DNA of 64,000 bases from contig JAFWDV010000003.1 of assembly GCA_017515985.1 (NCBI GenBank), positions 1 through 64,000 on the forward strand. Direction: 5' to 3'. This DNA comes from Clostridia bacterium (GTDB lineage Bacteria > Bacillota > Clostridia > TANB77 > CAG-508). The position numbers were made by a program, and so were the translations under genes. The notes below the pieces were generated by a model that did no database searches, was not told where the DNA came from, and was given only the letters and a program-made list of their open reading frames with translations. The first letter of the stretch is position 1; every line of letters starts with the position of its first letter. Shown here one piece after another: positions 53,322-63,486 of the stretch.

Positions 53322-54467
53322 ATGATTATTTATAAAACATTTTTTAAAGTGCTAAACAAATGTAAATTCCCTGTTATATTATATACCGTATTATTGTTAT
53401 TTTTTGCTGGCTTTAATATGTCGAGTAATGATAAAAGCATGGATTTTACTGCAGAAAAACCTGAAATTATGGTTATAAACCATGATAAAGAAGAGGGGTT
53501 AACGAAAAATTTTATTGAATATCTAAAACAAAATACGGTCATTAAAGATATAAATAATGATGAAGAATCTATAAAGGATGCATTGTTTTATAGAGATGTT
53601 CAGTATATTATATATATACCTGAAAATTTTGGAGAGAAATTTTTAGATGGTAAAAATCCACAGATAGAGGTAAAATCAACAAGTGATTATTTATCAACGC
53701 TTGCTAATATGATTGTTGAAAGATACATGAAAGTTGCTAAAAATTACGTTGGCTCTACATCTGATAATGAAGAGCTATTTAGTAAAATAAATGAAACTCT
53801 TGGGAAAAAAGCCGAGGTTGAAGTAACATCGAAAATGGATACATCCACAATCTCAAGACTTACAAGATATTTTAATTTTTCGGCGTATAGTTTTATAGCT
53901 ATTTCGATATATGTTATATGTACAATTATGTTGAAATTTAATGAGGATAAAATTGCCAAAAGAACTGCTATTGGAAGTATAGATTATAAAAAAATAAACC
54001 TTAAATTGCTGATTGCTAACAGCGGATTTTGCTTTGCTATATGGGGAATATATTTTATATTTGCAAGAATATTGATTGGTGAAATAGCATTTTCTGAGTA
54101 CGGATTGTATTATGCGTTAAATTCGCTTATTTTTGTTTTATCAACAGTTACACTTGCATTTTTGGTTAGCAAATTTGTAAAGAACAAAAATACAATTACT
54201 GCTTTTGTAAATATCATAGGACTAGGCTCAAGCTTTTTATGTGGTGTTTTTGTGCCTATGGAATTTATACCAGATTTCGTGCTTAAAATTGCACATGTGT
54301 TGCCAGCATATTGGTTTGTTAGTAACAATGAATTAATAGGTAGTACAGAGGTCTTTGCAGGGGAATTCTTCAAAAATTTCTGCATAAATGGAGCAGTTGT
54401 GCTAGGTTTTGCATTAGTATTTTTTATTGCAACAAATATTGTTTCAAAAAAGAAAGTTGAAAAATAG
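53322..54467 (+). CDS. ABC-2 type permease 2
   Basis: A 381-residue membrane protein with the same plan as the previous gene: N-terminal helix (FPVILYTVLLLFFAGFNM), extracellular domain with PEIMVINHDKEEGLTKNFIEYLK, and about six C-terminal helices (SFIAISIYVICTIML onward). The two permeases probably form a heterodimer with the ATPase at 51197-52135. ATG follows AAGGAGGG. polA follows after 20 bases. Confidence 0.87.
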   Translation: MIIYKTFFKVLNKCKFPVILYTVLLLFFAGFNMSSNDKSMDFTAEKPEIMVINHDKEEGLTKNFIEYLKQNTVIKDINNDEESIKDALFYRDVQYIIYIPENFGEKFLDGKNPQIEVKSTSDYLSTLANMIVERYMKVAKNYVGSTSDNEELFSKINETLGKKAEVEVTSKMDTSTISRLTRYFNFSAYSFIAISIYVICTIMLKFNEDKIAKRTAIGSIDYKKINLKLLIANSGFCFAIWGIYFIFARILIGEIAFSEYGLYYALNSLIFVLSTVTLAFLVSKFVKNKNTITAFVNIIGLGSSFLCGVFVPMEFIPDFVLKIAHVLPAYWFVSNNELIGSTEVFAGEFFKNFCINGAVVLGFALVFFIATNIVSKKKVEK

Positions 54468-54487
54468 AAAAAGGAAAGGATTTTACT

Positions 54488-57217
54488 ATGGGAAAATTAT
54501 TACTTATTGACGGCAACAGCATTATGAATAGAGCGTTCTATGGGATTATGAGTAGTAAAATGTTAACTACAAAAGATGGTACATATACAAATGCTGTTTA
54601 TGGATTTTTAGCCATTTTATTTAAGGTTGAAGATGAACTAAAACCTGACCACATTGCTGTGACATTTGATTTAAAAGGTCCAACGGCAAGACATGAAATG
54701 TATGATGGTTATAAAGCAAATCGTAAGGGAATGCCTAATGAGCTTGCAGCTCAAATGCCTATTATTAAAGATGTTTTGAGTAAAATGAATATTAAAATTA
54801 TTGAAAAACAAGGCTACGAAGGTGACGATATTTTAGGAACTTTTGCTAGAATTGGTGAACAACAAGGTCTTGATGTTGTTATACTTTCTGGAGATAGAGA
54901 TACTTTTCAATTAGCTACAGACAAAGTAACAATACATATTCCAAGAACTAAAGCTGGAAAAACCGAAGTCGATGATTTTGATAGAGCTAAGGTAGTTGAA
55001 ACATATGAAGTAGAGCCAAAGCAATTAATTGAAGTTAAAGGCTTAATGGGTGATTCTTCAGATAATATTCCGGGTGTGCCTGGTGTTGGCGAGAAAACAG
55101 CTTATAAAATTATACAGGAGTATAAATCTATTGATAATTTATACGCAGAGCTTGAAAAAGGTGAAGCTGCTACAATTAAGGGAAAGATTAGAGAAAGAAT
55201 TATTGAGAATAAAGAGCTAGCTTATCTTTCAAGAACTCTTGGTGAAATCAATTGCAGCGTTCCTGTTGATGATATAAAAGTATCAGATTTGGAGCTTAAA
55301 GAATGGAATAAATCAGCTGTTTTTGATATTTTTAAAGAGCTTAATTTTAAACGTTTTATAGAGCGCTTTGGATTATCTGGTGGAGAAGAAGTTAAAGACC
55401 AATCTACATTATTTGAATTGGTAGAGGATGCTAAAGCCAGTGATGTAATAAATATTATAAAGAGCTCAAAAGAATGCATCTTTTACATATACAAAAATGA
55501 TGATAAGACAAGTAAAAATATAATAAAGAAAAAATTTAAATCATTAGCCATATATGATAAAACTAGCCACAAGTCATACTATTTAAATATCAGTAAGGAT
55601 GAATTTGTTGCTAATTTTAAAGAAATATTTGAAAGTAAAGAAATAGCAAAACTTGGATTTAAGCTAAATGATGATTATGTATTTTTAAAGGAAATGGGAA
55701 TAAAAGCTAATAATATCTCATTTGATGCTGAGATTGCTGCATACATAATTAATCCTGGAAATAAATACACTTTAGAAGATTTAGCTATGGAGTACTTAGG
55801 AATAGATGTTAACGAATTCTTAGAAGATGAAAAAAACGATAAGAAAACTGTAAAAGGGCAAATGAATTTATTTGACGCAATGGGAACTCCAGATGCAGAA
55901 CAGCTATCAGATGATGAAAAATCCAAAATTTGCATGTACGCGTTTATTATTGGGGAATTACATGAAAAATTAATGGCAAAAATTGAAGAATACAACTCTA
56001 CAGATTTATTCAATAACATTGAAATGCCATTGCTAGAAGTATTAGCAGAAATGCAACTGGCAGGTATGCATGCTGATAAAGATGAATTAACTCAAATTGG
56101 AGCTAAATTAAAAGTTCATTTAGATGAATTAACAAAAGATATCTACGATTTAGCAGGAGAAGAATTTAACATTAATTCCACAAAACAGCTTGGTGTTATA
56201 TTGTTTGAAAAACTTCAGTTGCCTGTAAAGAAAAAGACAAAGACAGGATATTCTACAGATGTAGATATTTTAGAAAAGCTTAAAAAATATCATCCAATAA
56301 TTGAAAAAATATTGGATTACAGAAGTTTGATGAAATTAAATTCGACATATGTTGAAGGACTTCTTCCATACATAAATGAAAATGATGATAGAATTCATTC
56401 ATTCTTCCATCAAACAATAACGGCAACTGGTAGAATAAGTAGCACTGAGCCAAATTTGCAGAATATTCCAACTAGAATCGACTTTGGAAAACAAATTAGA
56501 AAAGTATTTAAGGCAAGAGAAGGTTATGTATTTATTGATGCAGATTATTCACAAATAGAGCTTAGAGTTTTGGCTCATATTTCACAAGATGAAAACATGA
56601 TGCACGCATTCTTGAATGGTGAAGACATACATAAGCAGGCTGCTTCAAAAGTACTTGGAATTCCAATTGAGGAGGTTACTAAAGAGCAAAGAAGCTCTGC
56701 TAAAGCTGTAAACTTTGGTATAGTTTATGGAATTTCAGATTTTGGTTTAGCAGATCAATTAGGCATTTCAAGAAAAGAGGCTAAAAATTATATCGACCAA
56801 TATCTAGAGAAATATAGCGGAATAGATAAGTTCATGAAGGATATTGTTGAGCAGGCAAAGAAGGATGGCTATGTGGAAACTTTATTCCATAGAAGAAGAT
56901 TAATTCCTGAGCTAAGCTCTAACAATTTTATGGTTAGACAATTTGGTGCAAGGGTTGCAATGAACACTCCTATACAAGGAACTGCTGCTGATATTATGAA
57001 GATTGCAATGGTTAGCATGTATAAGGCTTTACAAGATTCGGACTATGATGCTAAAATTGTATTGCAAATACACGATGAGCTTATGATTGAGTGTAAGAAG
57101 GAAGATGCTGAAAATGTTGAAAAACTTCTTAAAGAGTGCATGGAAAGTGCAATTCAGATGTCTGTTCCACTTCTTGTAGAAGCGGAAGTGGCTGATAATT
57201 GGTATGAGGTTAAATAA
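54488..57217 (+). CDS. polA: DNA polymerase I
   Basis: A 909-residue Pol I. The 5'-nuclease domain (1-290) has LLIDGNSIMNRAFYG and GYEGDDILGTFA; the middle domain lacks the DxE proofreading motif (ECIFYIYKND in its place), so 3'-5' exonuclease is probably inactive, as in Bacillus-type enzymes. The polymerase domain has motif A DADYSQIELRVLAHIS, motif B RSSAKAVNFGIVYGIS and motif C QIHDELMIE. ATG follows AAAGGAAAGG. It works in repair and Okazaki fragment processing. Confidence 0.96.
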   Translation: MGKLLLIDGNSIMNRAFYGIMSSKMLTTKDGTYTNAVYGFLAILFKVEDELKPDHIAVTFDLKGPTARHEMYDGYKANRKGMPNELAAQMPIIKDVLSKMNIKIIEKQGYEGDDILGTFARIGEQQGLDVVILSGDRDTFQLATDKVTIHIPRTKAGKTEVDDFDRAKVVETYEVEPKQLIEVKGLMGDSSDNIPGVPGVGEKTAYKIIQEYKSIDNLYAELEKGEAATIKGKIRERIIENKELAYLSRTLGEINCSVPVDDIKVSDLELKEWNKSAVFDIFKELNFKRFIERFGLSGGEEVKDQSTLFELVEDAKASDVINIIKSSKECIFYIYKNDDKTSKNIIKKKFKSLAIYDKTSHKSYYLNISKDEFVANFKEIFESKEIAKLGFKLNDDYVFLKEMGIKANNISFDAEIAAYIINPGNKYTLEDLAMEYLGIDVNEFLEDEKNDKKTVKGQMNLFDAMGTPDAEQLSDDEKSKICMYAFIIGELHEKLMAKIEEYNSTDLFNNIEMPLLEVLAEMQLAGMHADKDELTQIGAKLKVHLDELTKDIYDLAGEEFNINSTKQLGVILFEKLQLPVKKKTKTGYSTDVDILEKLKKYHPIIEKILDYRSLMKLNSTYVEGLLPYINENDDRIHSFFHQTITATGRISSTEPNLQNIPTRIDFGKQIRKVFKAREGYVFIDADYSQIELRVLAHISQDENMMHAFLNGEDIHKQAASKVLGIPIEEVTKEQRSSAKAVNFGIVYGISDFGLADQLGISRKEAKNYIDQYLEKYSGIDKFMKDIVEQAKKDGYVETLFHRRRLIPELSSNNFMVRQFGARVAMNTPIQGTAADIMKIAMVSMYKALQDSDYDAKIVLQIHDELMIECKKEDAENVEKLLKECMESAIQMSVPLLVEAEVADNWYEVK

Positions 57218-57245
57218 GAAATATACAAAAGAAGGGAAGATTGCT

Positions 57246-57812
57246 ATGCCGAAAAGGGTTAAAAATATTTTTGTAGTATTTTTAATTGTAATTGTAATTT
57301 TTGTAGCAATAAAAGTATTTGGAATTCAGGACCTAATTATGAAAAAAATATATCCACAAACATATTCTGAATATGTGAATAAATATGCCATTGAATATGA
57401 AGTGGATCCATTATTGGTTTATGCGGTTATAAAAGCTGAAAGCAATTTTGATAAGAATGCGGTATCAAATCGAAATGCTAAAGGTGTAATGCAAATTATA
57501 GATTCAACAGCAGAAGAAATTGCAGGGAATATTATGAGTGACACGTATTTTGAATCAAATATGCTTTTTGATGAAGAAACTAATATTAGAATTGGAACGA
57601 AGTATTTATCTGATTTACTTAAAAAGTATGGGGATTACCATATTGCTGTTGCGGCATATAATGCCGGTATTGGAACTGTGGATAAGTGGATATCCGATGG
57701 CGTTATAAAGGATGATGGCTCAGATATTGAAAAAATTCCATATAAGGAAACTAATAACTATGTAAGAAAAATTTCAAGAGATTATAAAATATATGAAGAT
57801 TTGTATAAATAG
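57246..57812 (+). CDS. Lytic transglycosylase (SLT domain)
   Basis: A 188-residue membrane-anchored lytic transglycosylase. Residues about 9-25 are a hydrophobic anchor (IFVVFLIVIVIFVAIKV). The SLT domain has the catalytic Glu in LVYAVIKAESNFDKNAVS, then AKGVMQI, NIRIGTKYLSDLL and VAAYNAGIGTVDKW. It cuts the MurNAc-GlcNAc bond of peptidoglycan to 1,6-anhydro ends, matching NagZ-based recycling. ATG 57246 follows GAAGGGAAG; the frame also extends upstream into polA (57204), without a ribosome binding site. HD gene follows 21 bases on. Confidence 0.9.
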   Translation: MPKRVKNIFVVFLIVIVIFVAIKVFGIQDLIMKKIYPQTYSEYVNKYAIEYEVDPLLVYAVIKAESNFDKNAVSNRNAKGVMQIIDSTAEEIAGNIMSDTYFESNMLFDEETNIRIGTKYLSDLLKKYGDYHIAVAAYNAGIGTVDKWISDGVIKDDGSDIEKIPYKETNNYVRKISRDYKIYEDLYK

Positions 57813-57833
57813 TATATATGAGGTGTTACTAAA

Positions 57834-58610
57834 ATGATTGATATAGAAAATGCCAAAAAAATATTTAGGAATTACGTTAATAAATATGATGCTAATGACG
57901 GAAGAATAGCTTTAAAAACAGGCCATATATTGAGAGTGGCGGAAATCAGTAAGAATATTGCAGAATCATTAAACTTGCCAGAAGAGGATGTTAAACTTGC
58001 TGAACTTATTGGATTATTACATGATATTGGAAGGTTTGAGCAAATAACGAAGTACAATACTTTTAATGATAAAATAAGCATAAATCATGGTGCATTAGGT
58101 GTGAAAATTTTATTTGAAGATGGACTTATTAATGAATTTAACGTTGATGAGAAATACTACCAAATTATTAAGTCTTCAATATTAAATCATAACATAAATA
58201 AAATTGAAGGTGATTTGGAGGAAAAGGTATTACTTCATAGTAAAATAATTAGAGATAGTGATAAACTTGATATTTATCATGTGCTGACTACTGATATACT
58301 AAAGAATATATATGGATGCGAGTCAATGGAAAGTGAAACATTTTCACCTGAAATAATTGGAGAATTTTATGAAGAGCATTATATAGATTATACTAAAAGA
58401 ATAACATTTGGAGATATGTGGGTTTCTCATATTGCATATGTATTTGATTTCAACTTTGGTGGAAGCTTTAGAATTATGAAAGAAAAAGATTATATAAACA
58501 AATTCTACAACAGAATGGATTTTAAAAATAAAGAGACAATTGAGCAAGCAGAGATGCTTGTGAAAATAGCAAACGAATATATAAAAAATAGAGCAGACCT
58601 TGTAAAATAA
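57834..58610 (+). CDS. HD-domain phosphohydrolase
   Basis: A 258-residue HD-superfamily protein. KTGHILRVAEISKNIAE gives the first His, LIGLLHDIGRFEQ the HD pair, SINHGALGVKILFEDG and KIIRDSDKLDIYHV the later metal ligands. Such proteins hydrolyse nucleotides or other phosphates; the target is unknown. ATG 57834 follows TGAGGTG. The terminator stem begins inside its last codons. Confidence 0.8.
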   Translation: MIDIENAKKIFRNYVNKYDANDGRIALKTGHILRVAEISKNIAESLNLPEEDVKLAELIGLLHDIGRFEQITKYNTFNDKISINHGALGVKILFEDGLINEFNVDEKYYQIIKSSILNHNINKIEGDLEEKVLLHSKIIRDSDKLDIYHVLTTDILKNIYGCESMESETFSPEIIGEFYEEHYIDYTKRITFGDMWVSHIAYVFDFNFGGSFRIMKEKDYINKFYNRMDFKNKETIEQAEMLVKIANEYIKNRADLVK

Positions 58611-58632
58611 TTAGGTCTGCTCTTTATTTTTT
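58591..58632. terminator. Bidirectional terminator
   Basis: GAGCAGACCT (58591-58600) pairs perfectly with AGGTCTGCTC (58613-58622), followed by TTTATTTTTTT; on the minus strand the stem is followed by CTATTTTTTAT. It serves the convergent HD and glycosyltransferase genes. Confidence 0.85.
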
Positions 58633-58666
58633 TATAAAATTGCGTAATAGATCTTCAATTTAGTGA

Positions 58667-59608
58667 TTAATCTTTATAAACATCACCATTTTCAATAATA
58701 AATGGTGGTCTTTTTCTTGTTGCATCGAATGTTCTCCATAGATATTCACCAAGAATTCCAAGCGAAAGCATGATAACCCCAAAACAGAATATTACTAATA
58801 ATATTATGGATGTATATCCTTCAACATCAATAACCCCGTTGACTTTCATACAAATAATAACTATGCATGCTATTATTGAGGCTAAGCATGATAGTATTCC
58901 AACTGACGAGATAAATCTGATTGGAAAGTATGAAAAACTAAGTAATGAATCTATTGCAAGTTTGAACTTTTTTGAAAAGGTCCATCTAGATTTTCCAGCT
59001 TTACGTTTTAATCTAGTGTATGGTACAGAAGCGGTTTTAAACCCACTCCATAGGATTTGACTCATAAGGGATGTATTTTTTTCTTGCATATTAACTAAAA
59101 CGTCAATAACTTGTCTATCAATCAAAAAACTATCAAATCCACCTTTTGGCATATCATGTAGTGCAAGCTTTTGCATTATAGTTGCGTAGCAGTTACTTAG
59201 TGTCTTTTGAATAAATGGTTCATCTCTATCAGCCCTTGTAGCAATTACAACGTTGTTTCCTTCGTTATATTTTTCTATCATACTAATAATTAGCTCTGAA
59301 GGCTCTTGTAAATCTGCTGCTTTACGCACAGCAAAATTACCTGTACATTTTGAAAGTCCAGCTAAAAGTGCAGCGTGCTCTCCAAAGTTTCGTGATAATT
59401 TATATAAAACAATTTTATTATCTAATTTTGAAAGATTTTGTAATACGCTATACGACTTATCCTTTGAGCCATCGTCAACAAAAATCAATTCATAATCTAA
59501 TTCATATTTAGGTAAAACATCCAAAACTTTTTCTTTTAAATCTGTATACAAAGGTAATAAATTTTCTTCGTTATAGTACACTGGTACAATTATAGATATT
59601 TTTTTCAT
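58667..59608 (-). CDS. GT2 glycosyltransferase, GtrB/ArnC-like
   Basis: A 313-residue polyprenyl-phosphate glycosyltransferase. SIIVPVYYNEENLLPLY start, LIFVDDGSKDKSYSVL, KLSRNFGEHAALLAGL and AADLQEPSEL (DxD-like region with Glu where DLQDP is usual), then a catalytic-domain end RKAGKSRWTFSKKFKLAIDSLLSFS and two C-terminal membrane helices. This is the plan of ArnC, GtrB and DPM1-type enzymes, which load a sugar onto undecaprenyl phosphate. ATG at 59608 has AAAGGAC upstream. It is divergent from the DUF2142 operon, probably one locus. Confidence 0.87.
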   Translation of the reverse strand: MKKISIIVPVYYNEENLLPLYTDLKEKVLDVLPKYELDYELIFVDDGSKDKSYSVLQNLSKLDNKIVLYKLSRNFGEHAALLAGLSKCTGNFAVRKAADLQEPSELIISMIEKYNEGNNVVIATRADRDEPFIQKTLSNCYATIMQKLALHDMPKGGFDSFLIDRQVIDVLVNMQEKNTSLMSQILWSGFKTASVPYTRLKRKAGKSRWTFSKKFKLAIDSLLSFSYFPIRFISSVGILSCLASIIACIVIICMKVNGVIDVEGYTSIILLVIFCFGVIMLSLGILGEYLWRTFDATRKRPPFIIENGDVYKD

Positions 59609-59773
59609 AGATATTAGTCCTTTCTCTTCAAAATATATATTTTACGTAAATTCATATTTTATTTATAATTTGTTTCATATATTTTCAAATAAGTATATAA
59701 GTAAAATCACGTTTATTATAACACACAAAATTGTAATTTTCATTATTTTATTGTATATTCCTTATTATCTTTG

Positions 59774-59802
59774 TTGTATTTTAAAAATTGTTATGATAGA
59801 AT
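59774..59802 (+). promoter_or_regulatory. Promoter of surface-glycan operon
   Basis: TTGTAT (59774-59779), 17-base spacer, TG-A-TAGAAT (59797-59802). It starts the run of at least five overlapping or closely spaced genes. No gene lies in 59609-59831. Confidence 0.6.
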
Positions 59803-59831
59803 ATCGACGATAATGATAGAGGGTGGAATGT

Positions 59832-61172
59832 TTGATAGATTTTTTCAAAAATAAAATAAATGAGAAATATATAAGGTGGCTCTTTATGGTTGCTTGTGTT
59901 TGTTTAGTTTTTTTTATTTCAATAATACAGCCAAATAATACAGGTCCAGATGAAAATATGAAGATGGTTATTTGTAAATACGTAGCAGATTATGGAAAAT
60001 TACCTCATGGCGGGGATAAATTAGTATTAGATCCAACATGGGGGATTTCATATGGATTTACACCAATAACTCCATACATTTTTGCTGGATTATTTATAAA
60101 AATAACGAGCAATTTTACTCAAGATATGCACGCATATTACGTTGCTTCAAGAATAGTTACAGTAATTTGTTATGCAATATTTGTTTGGTTTAATATAAAG
60201 ATAGGAAATAAACTATTCAAAAATAAATATTACAAAGCACTATTTATTGGTTTAACTTCGTTATTACCTCAGATGATTTTCATTGGGTCATACATAAATA
60301 ATGATTGTTTTGCGATGATGTCTATTTCAATGATAATTTACACATGGATTATAGGCTTGCAGGATGGTTGGAGTTGTAAAACTTGTTTTAAGTTAGGGGC
60401 AGCGATTGGATTATGTGCATTATCTTACTATAATGCATATGGTTACATATTGGCAAGTAGCTTAGTATTTTTAATTTCTCAATTCAGAGAGAAAGAAAAA
60501 ATAATACAAGTATTAAAAAAAGGCTTAATAGTATTTAGTGTTGCATTTGTAATTGCTGGATGGTGGTTCATACGAAGTGCAATTATATATGATGGAGATT
60601 TTTTAGGCCTTGAAACCACAGATAAATATTCAAATGAATATGCAATCGATGAATATAAAGCATCGAACAGAGAAACGCCTCAAAAACAAGGCTGGTCACT
60701 GAAGACGATGTTAATTGATAAATCATGGATTTCACTAACTTTGCGTAGTTTTATTGGCATTTTTGGAGGAATGAATATTCCAATAAGATATCATGTATTT
60801 GTAATTGCAACAATGGTGGTATTTTCTGGTTGTGTTGGATATTTAATATTCATGGTGAGAAATAGAAATAAAAATAATAAAATTGAGTGCAGCCACATCA
60901 AATTACTAGAATATATTTTTATGGTAAGTATTATTATACCGGTGTTATTAAGTTTATACTATTCGTATGCTAGTGATTTTCAACCACAAGGTAGGTACAT
61001 AATGCCGGCATTAGTACCGCTGATGTATTTTGTAACTCTTGGGATAATGGAGCTTACAGAAGGCTTTATAAAGAATAAAACTATTAAAAAAATCATTAAA
61101 ATCATATTGGTATTAGTTTTATGCTATATATTAGTTAGCAGTTTAGTAACCTTAATTGGTGCATACATATAA
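59832..61172 (+). CDS. DUF2142-like polytopic membrane protein (GT-C-like)
   Basis: A 446-residue integral membrane protein with about ten helices. The first extracytoplasmic loop carries NTGPDENMKM, the Asp-Glu motif expected in GT-C glycosyltransferases and DUF2142 proteins; a large loop with KASNRETPQKQGWSL follows mid-protein, and DFQPQGRYIMPALVP near the end is typical of DUF2142. It probably transfers a sugar from a polyprenyl donor to a surface polymer. TTG 59832 fits GAGGGTGG; GTG 59823 is an alternative inside that signal. Confidence 0.75.
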   Translation: MIDFFKNKINEKYIRWLFMVACVCLVFFISIIQPNNTGPDENMKMVICKYVADYGKLPHGGDKLVLDPTWGISYGFTPITPYIFAGLFIKITSNFTQDMHAYYVASRIVTVICYAIFVWFNIKIGNKLFKNKYYKALFIGLTSLLPQMIFIGSYINNDCFAMMSISMIIYTWIIGLQDGWSCKTCFKLGAAIGLCALSYYNAYGYILASSLVFLISQFREKEKIIQVLKKGLIVFSVAFVIAGWWFIRSAIIYDGDFLGLETTDKYSNEYAIDEYKASNRETPQKQGWSLKTMLIDKSWISLTLRSFIGIFGGMNIPIRYHVFVIATMVVFSGCVGYLIFMVRNRNKNNKIECSHIKLLEYIFMVSIIIPVLLSLYYSYASDFQPQGRYIMPALVPLMYFVTLGIMELTEGFIKNKTIKKIIKIILVLVLCYILVSSLVTLIGAYI

Positions 61173-61188
61173 AAAAGGAAGTAAGAAA

Positions 61189-62325
61189 ATGATAGGATTT
61201 AATATACCTCCAATGGTTGGAGATGAAGAAAAGTGCGTAATTGAAGCAATAAAAAATAAAAAAATATGCGGTGATGGCATATTTACAAAAAAATGTAGCG
61301 AATGGATGGAAAAAAAGTTTGAGGCCAACAAAGTACTATTAACTACATCATGTTCTTCTGCATTAGAAATGGCAGCTTTACTTTTAGATATAAAACCTGG
61401 AGATGAAGTAATAATGTCACCATTTACTTTTGTTTCCACTGCAAATGCATTCGTGCTAAGAGGAGCAAAGATAGTATTTGTCGATATAAGGCCAGATACT
61501 ATGAATATTGATGAAAAATTAATAGAAGATGCAATTACTGAAAAAACAAAGGCAATTGTTCCTGTGCACTATGCAGGAGTTAGCTGTGAAATGGATACAA
61601 TTATGGAAGTTGCAAGAAAATATAATCTTAAAGTTGTAGAGGATGCTGCTCAAGGTGTGATGTCTAAGTATAAAGATAAATATCTTGGTACTATTGGAGA
61701 TATTGGCTGTTATAGTTTTCACGAAACTAAAAATTATAGCATGGGTGAAGGTGGAGCTATTGTTTTTCCAGATAATCGATTTGTTGAAGATGCAGAGATT
61801 ATTAGAGAAAAAGGAACAAATAGAAGTAAGTTTTATAGAGGCCAGGTTGATAAATATACGTGGGTTGAGTGTGGATCATCATATTTACCAAGCGAGATAA
61901 ACGCGGCATATTTATGGCCAGAGCTTCAAATGGCTGAAGAGATAAATAACAATAGACTAGACACATGGAATTTATATAATGAAGGGTTAGAAAAGCTTGA
62001 AAAAGCGGGCTTTATTGAAAGACCATATATACCAAAAGAATGCAAACATAATGCTCATATGTACTACATAAAGGTGAAAGATATAGAAGAGAGAACAAAG
62101 TTGATTTCGTTCTTGAAAGAAAATGACATACAAGCTGTTTTCCACTATGTTCCGTTGCATGCGTCTCCAGCAGGATTAAAATTTGGTAGATTTAATGGAG
62201 AAGATAGATATACGACAAAAGAAAGCGATAGATTAGTTCGTCTACCTATGTATTACAATATGGCGAAAGAAGATGTAAACAAAGTAATTGAGAAGGTAAA
62301 TGAATTTTATTTAAAAAGAAAGTAA
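61189..62325 (+). CDS. DegT/DnrJ/EryC1 sugar aminotransferase (WecE-like)
   Basis: A 378-residue PLP enzyme. FNIPPMVGDEEKCVIEAIKNKKICGDG start, TTSCSSALEMAALLL, VEDAAQGV and the Schiff-base lysine in SFHETKNYSMGEGGAI, which closely follows the WecE/RffA pattern (SFHETKNY). It should aminate a nucleotide-linked keto-sugar, for example dTDP-4-keto-6-deoxyglucose. ATG 61189 follows AAAAAAGGAAG; the in-frame upstream extension from 61156 overlaps the previous gene. ATP-grasp gene follows 15 bases on. Confidence 0.88.
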   Translation: MIGFNIPPMVGDEEKCVIEAIKNKKICGDGIFTKKCSEWMEKKFEANKVLLTTSCSSALEMAALLLDIKPGDEVIMSPFTFVSTANAFVLRGAKIVFVDIRPDTMNIDEKLIEDAITEKTKAIVPVHYAGVSCEMDTIMEVARKYNLKVVEDAAQGVMSKYKDKYLGTIGDIGCYSFHETKNYSMGEGGAIVFPDNRFVEDAEIIREKGTNRSKFYRGQVDKYTWVECGSSYLPSEINAAYLWPELQMAEEINNNRLDTWNLYNEGLEKLEKAGFIERPYIPKECKHNAHMYYIKVKDIEERTKLISFLKENDIQAVFHYVPLHASPAGLKFGRFNGEDRYTTKESDRLVRLPMYYNMAKEDVNKVIEKVNEFYLKRK

Positions 62326-62340
62326 AAGGAAGAAAAATTA

Positions 62341-63486
62341 ATGAAAAAAATAGCAATAATTGGTGCAAACGATTTTCAAAATCCACTTATATTAAAAGCA
62401 AAAGAACTTGGATATGAAACACATGTATTTGCATGGAAAGATGGTAGTGTTGGAGAAAAGACGGCAGACTTTTTTTATCCAATAAGTATTATTGAAAAAG
62501 AAAAAATATTAGAAAAATGCAAAGAAATAGGTATTGACGGAATCACAACTATAGCTTCTGATTTAGCAACTGTAACAGTAACATATGTAGCAGAAAATAT
62601 GGGTCTTTCAGGAAATTCAATAAAATGCTGTAATAAATCAACCAACAAATATTTTATGAGAAAAGCGATGCTTGAAGGTGGTATTTCAACCGTAAAGTTT
62701 GCAAAAATATATGATGTAAATAAAATTGAAGAAACTGATAATATGAACTTTCCATTGATTGTAAAGCCAACAGACAGATCAGGAAGTAGGTCTATTACAA
62801 AAGTAGGCAGCAAAGAAGAGTTAAAAGAAGCTATTAAAAGAGCTCAGAATGATGCTTTTGAAAATTGCGCTATTGTTGAAGAATACATAGATGGTAAAGA
62901 ATATAGTGCTGAAGGAATTTCATATAAAGGGAGTCATAAATTTTTAACAATTACAGAAAAAAAGACTACAGGTGCACCTAATTTTATTGAAACTGGACAC
63001 ATAGAGCCAGCAAATGTATCTGATGAAATGAAACAAAAGATTTATACTGAACTTCGCAAAGCTTTTGATACATTAGAAATAACTAATGGAGCAACTCATT
63101 CTGAATTTAAAATCACACCTAATGGAGAAGTAAAAATAATTGAAATTGGTGCAAGAATGGGTGGTGATTGTATCGGTTCAGATTTAGTTCAGATATCAAC
63201 GGGATATGATTTTGTAAAGATGGTAATAGATGTTGCAATGGGAAATGAACCTGTATTTCAAAAGGTTTCAACGCCCAAAATATCTGCAATTAAATTTATT
63301 TTTAATAAAGACGATTTAGCTATGTATGAAAGAGCCAAAAAAGAAATTTCAGAATGCATTTATAGAGCAAGCAATATTGAAGATGTTGAATCTCACAAAG
63401 TAGTTGATAGCTCTTCAAGATTTGGATTTTACATATTAAGCACGGATAATTTTGATAAAATAAGGTGGCTTTTTGAAAATGAATGA
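62341..63486 (+). CDS. ATP-grasp carboxylate-amine ligase
   Basis: A 381-residue ATP-grasp enzyme. N-terminal pre-ATP-grasp fold KIAIIGANDFQNPLILKAKELGY, ATP-binding segment PLIVKPTDRSGSRSITKV, VEEYIDGKEYSAEGISY, and Mg-binding KIIEIGARMGGDCIG. Relatives join a carboxylate to an amine, as in amino-acid or peptide ligation. After a sugar aminotransferase it may acylate the new amino-sugar or its precursor with an amino acid (inference). ATG follows AAAGGAAG. Its end overlaps the next start by eight bases. Confidence 0.82.
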   Translation: MKKIAIIGANDFQNPLILKAKELGYETHVFAWKDGSVGEKTADFFYPISIIEKEKILEKCKEIGIDGITTIASDLATVTVTYVAENMGLSGNSIKCCNKSTNKYFMRKAMLEGGISTVKFAKIYDVNKIEETDNMNFPLIVKPTDRSGSRSITKVGSKEELKEAIKRAQNDAFENCAIVEEYIDGKEYSAEGISYKGSHKFLTITEKKTTGAPNFIETGHIEPANVSDEMKQKIYTELRKAFDTLEITNGATHSEFKITPNGEVKIIEIGARMGGDCIGSDLVQISTGYDFVKMVIDVAMGNEPVFQKVSTPKISAIKFIFNKDDLAMYERAKKEISECIYRASNIEDVESHKVVDSSSRFGFYILSTDNFDKIRWLFENE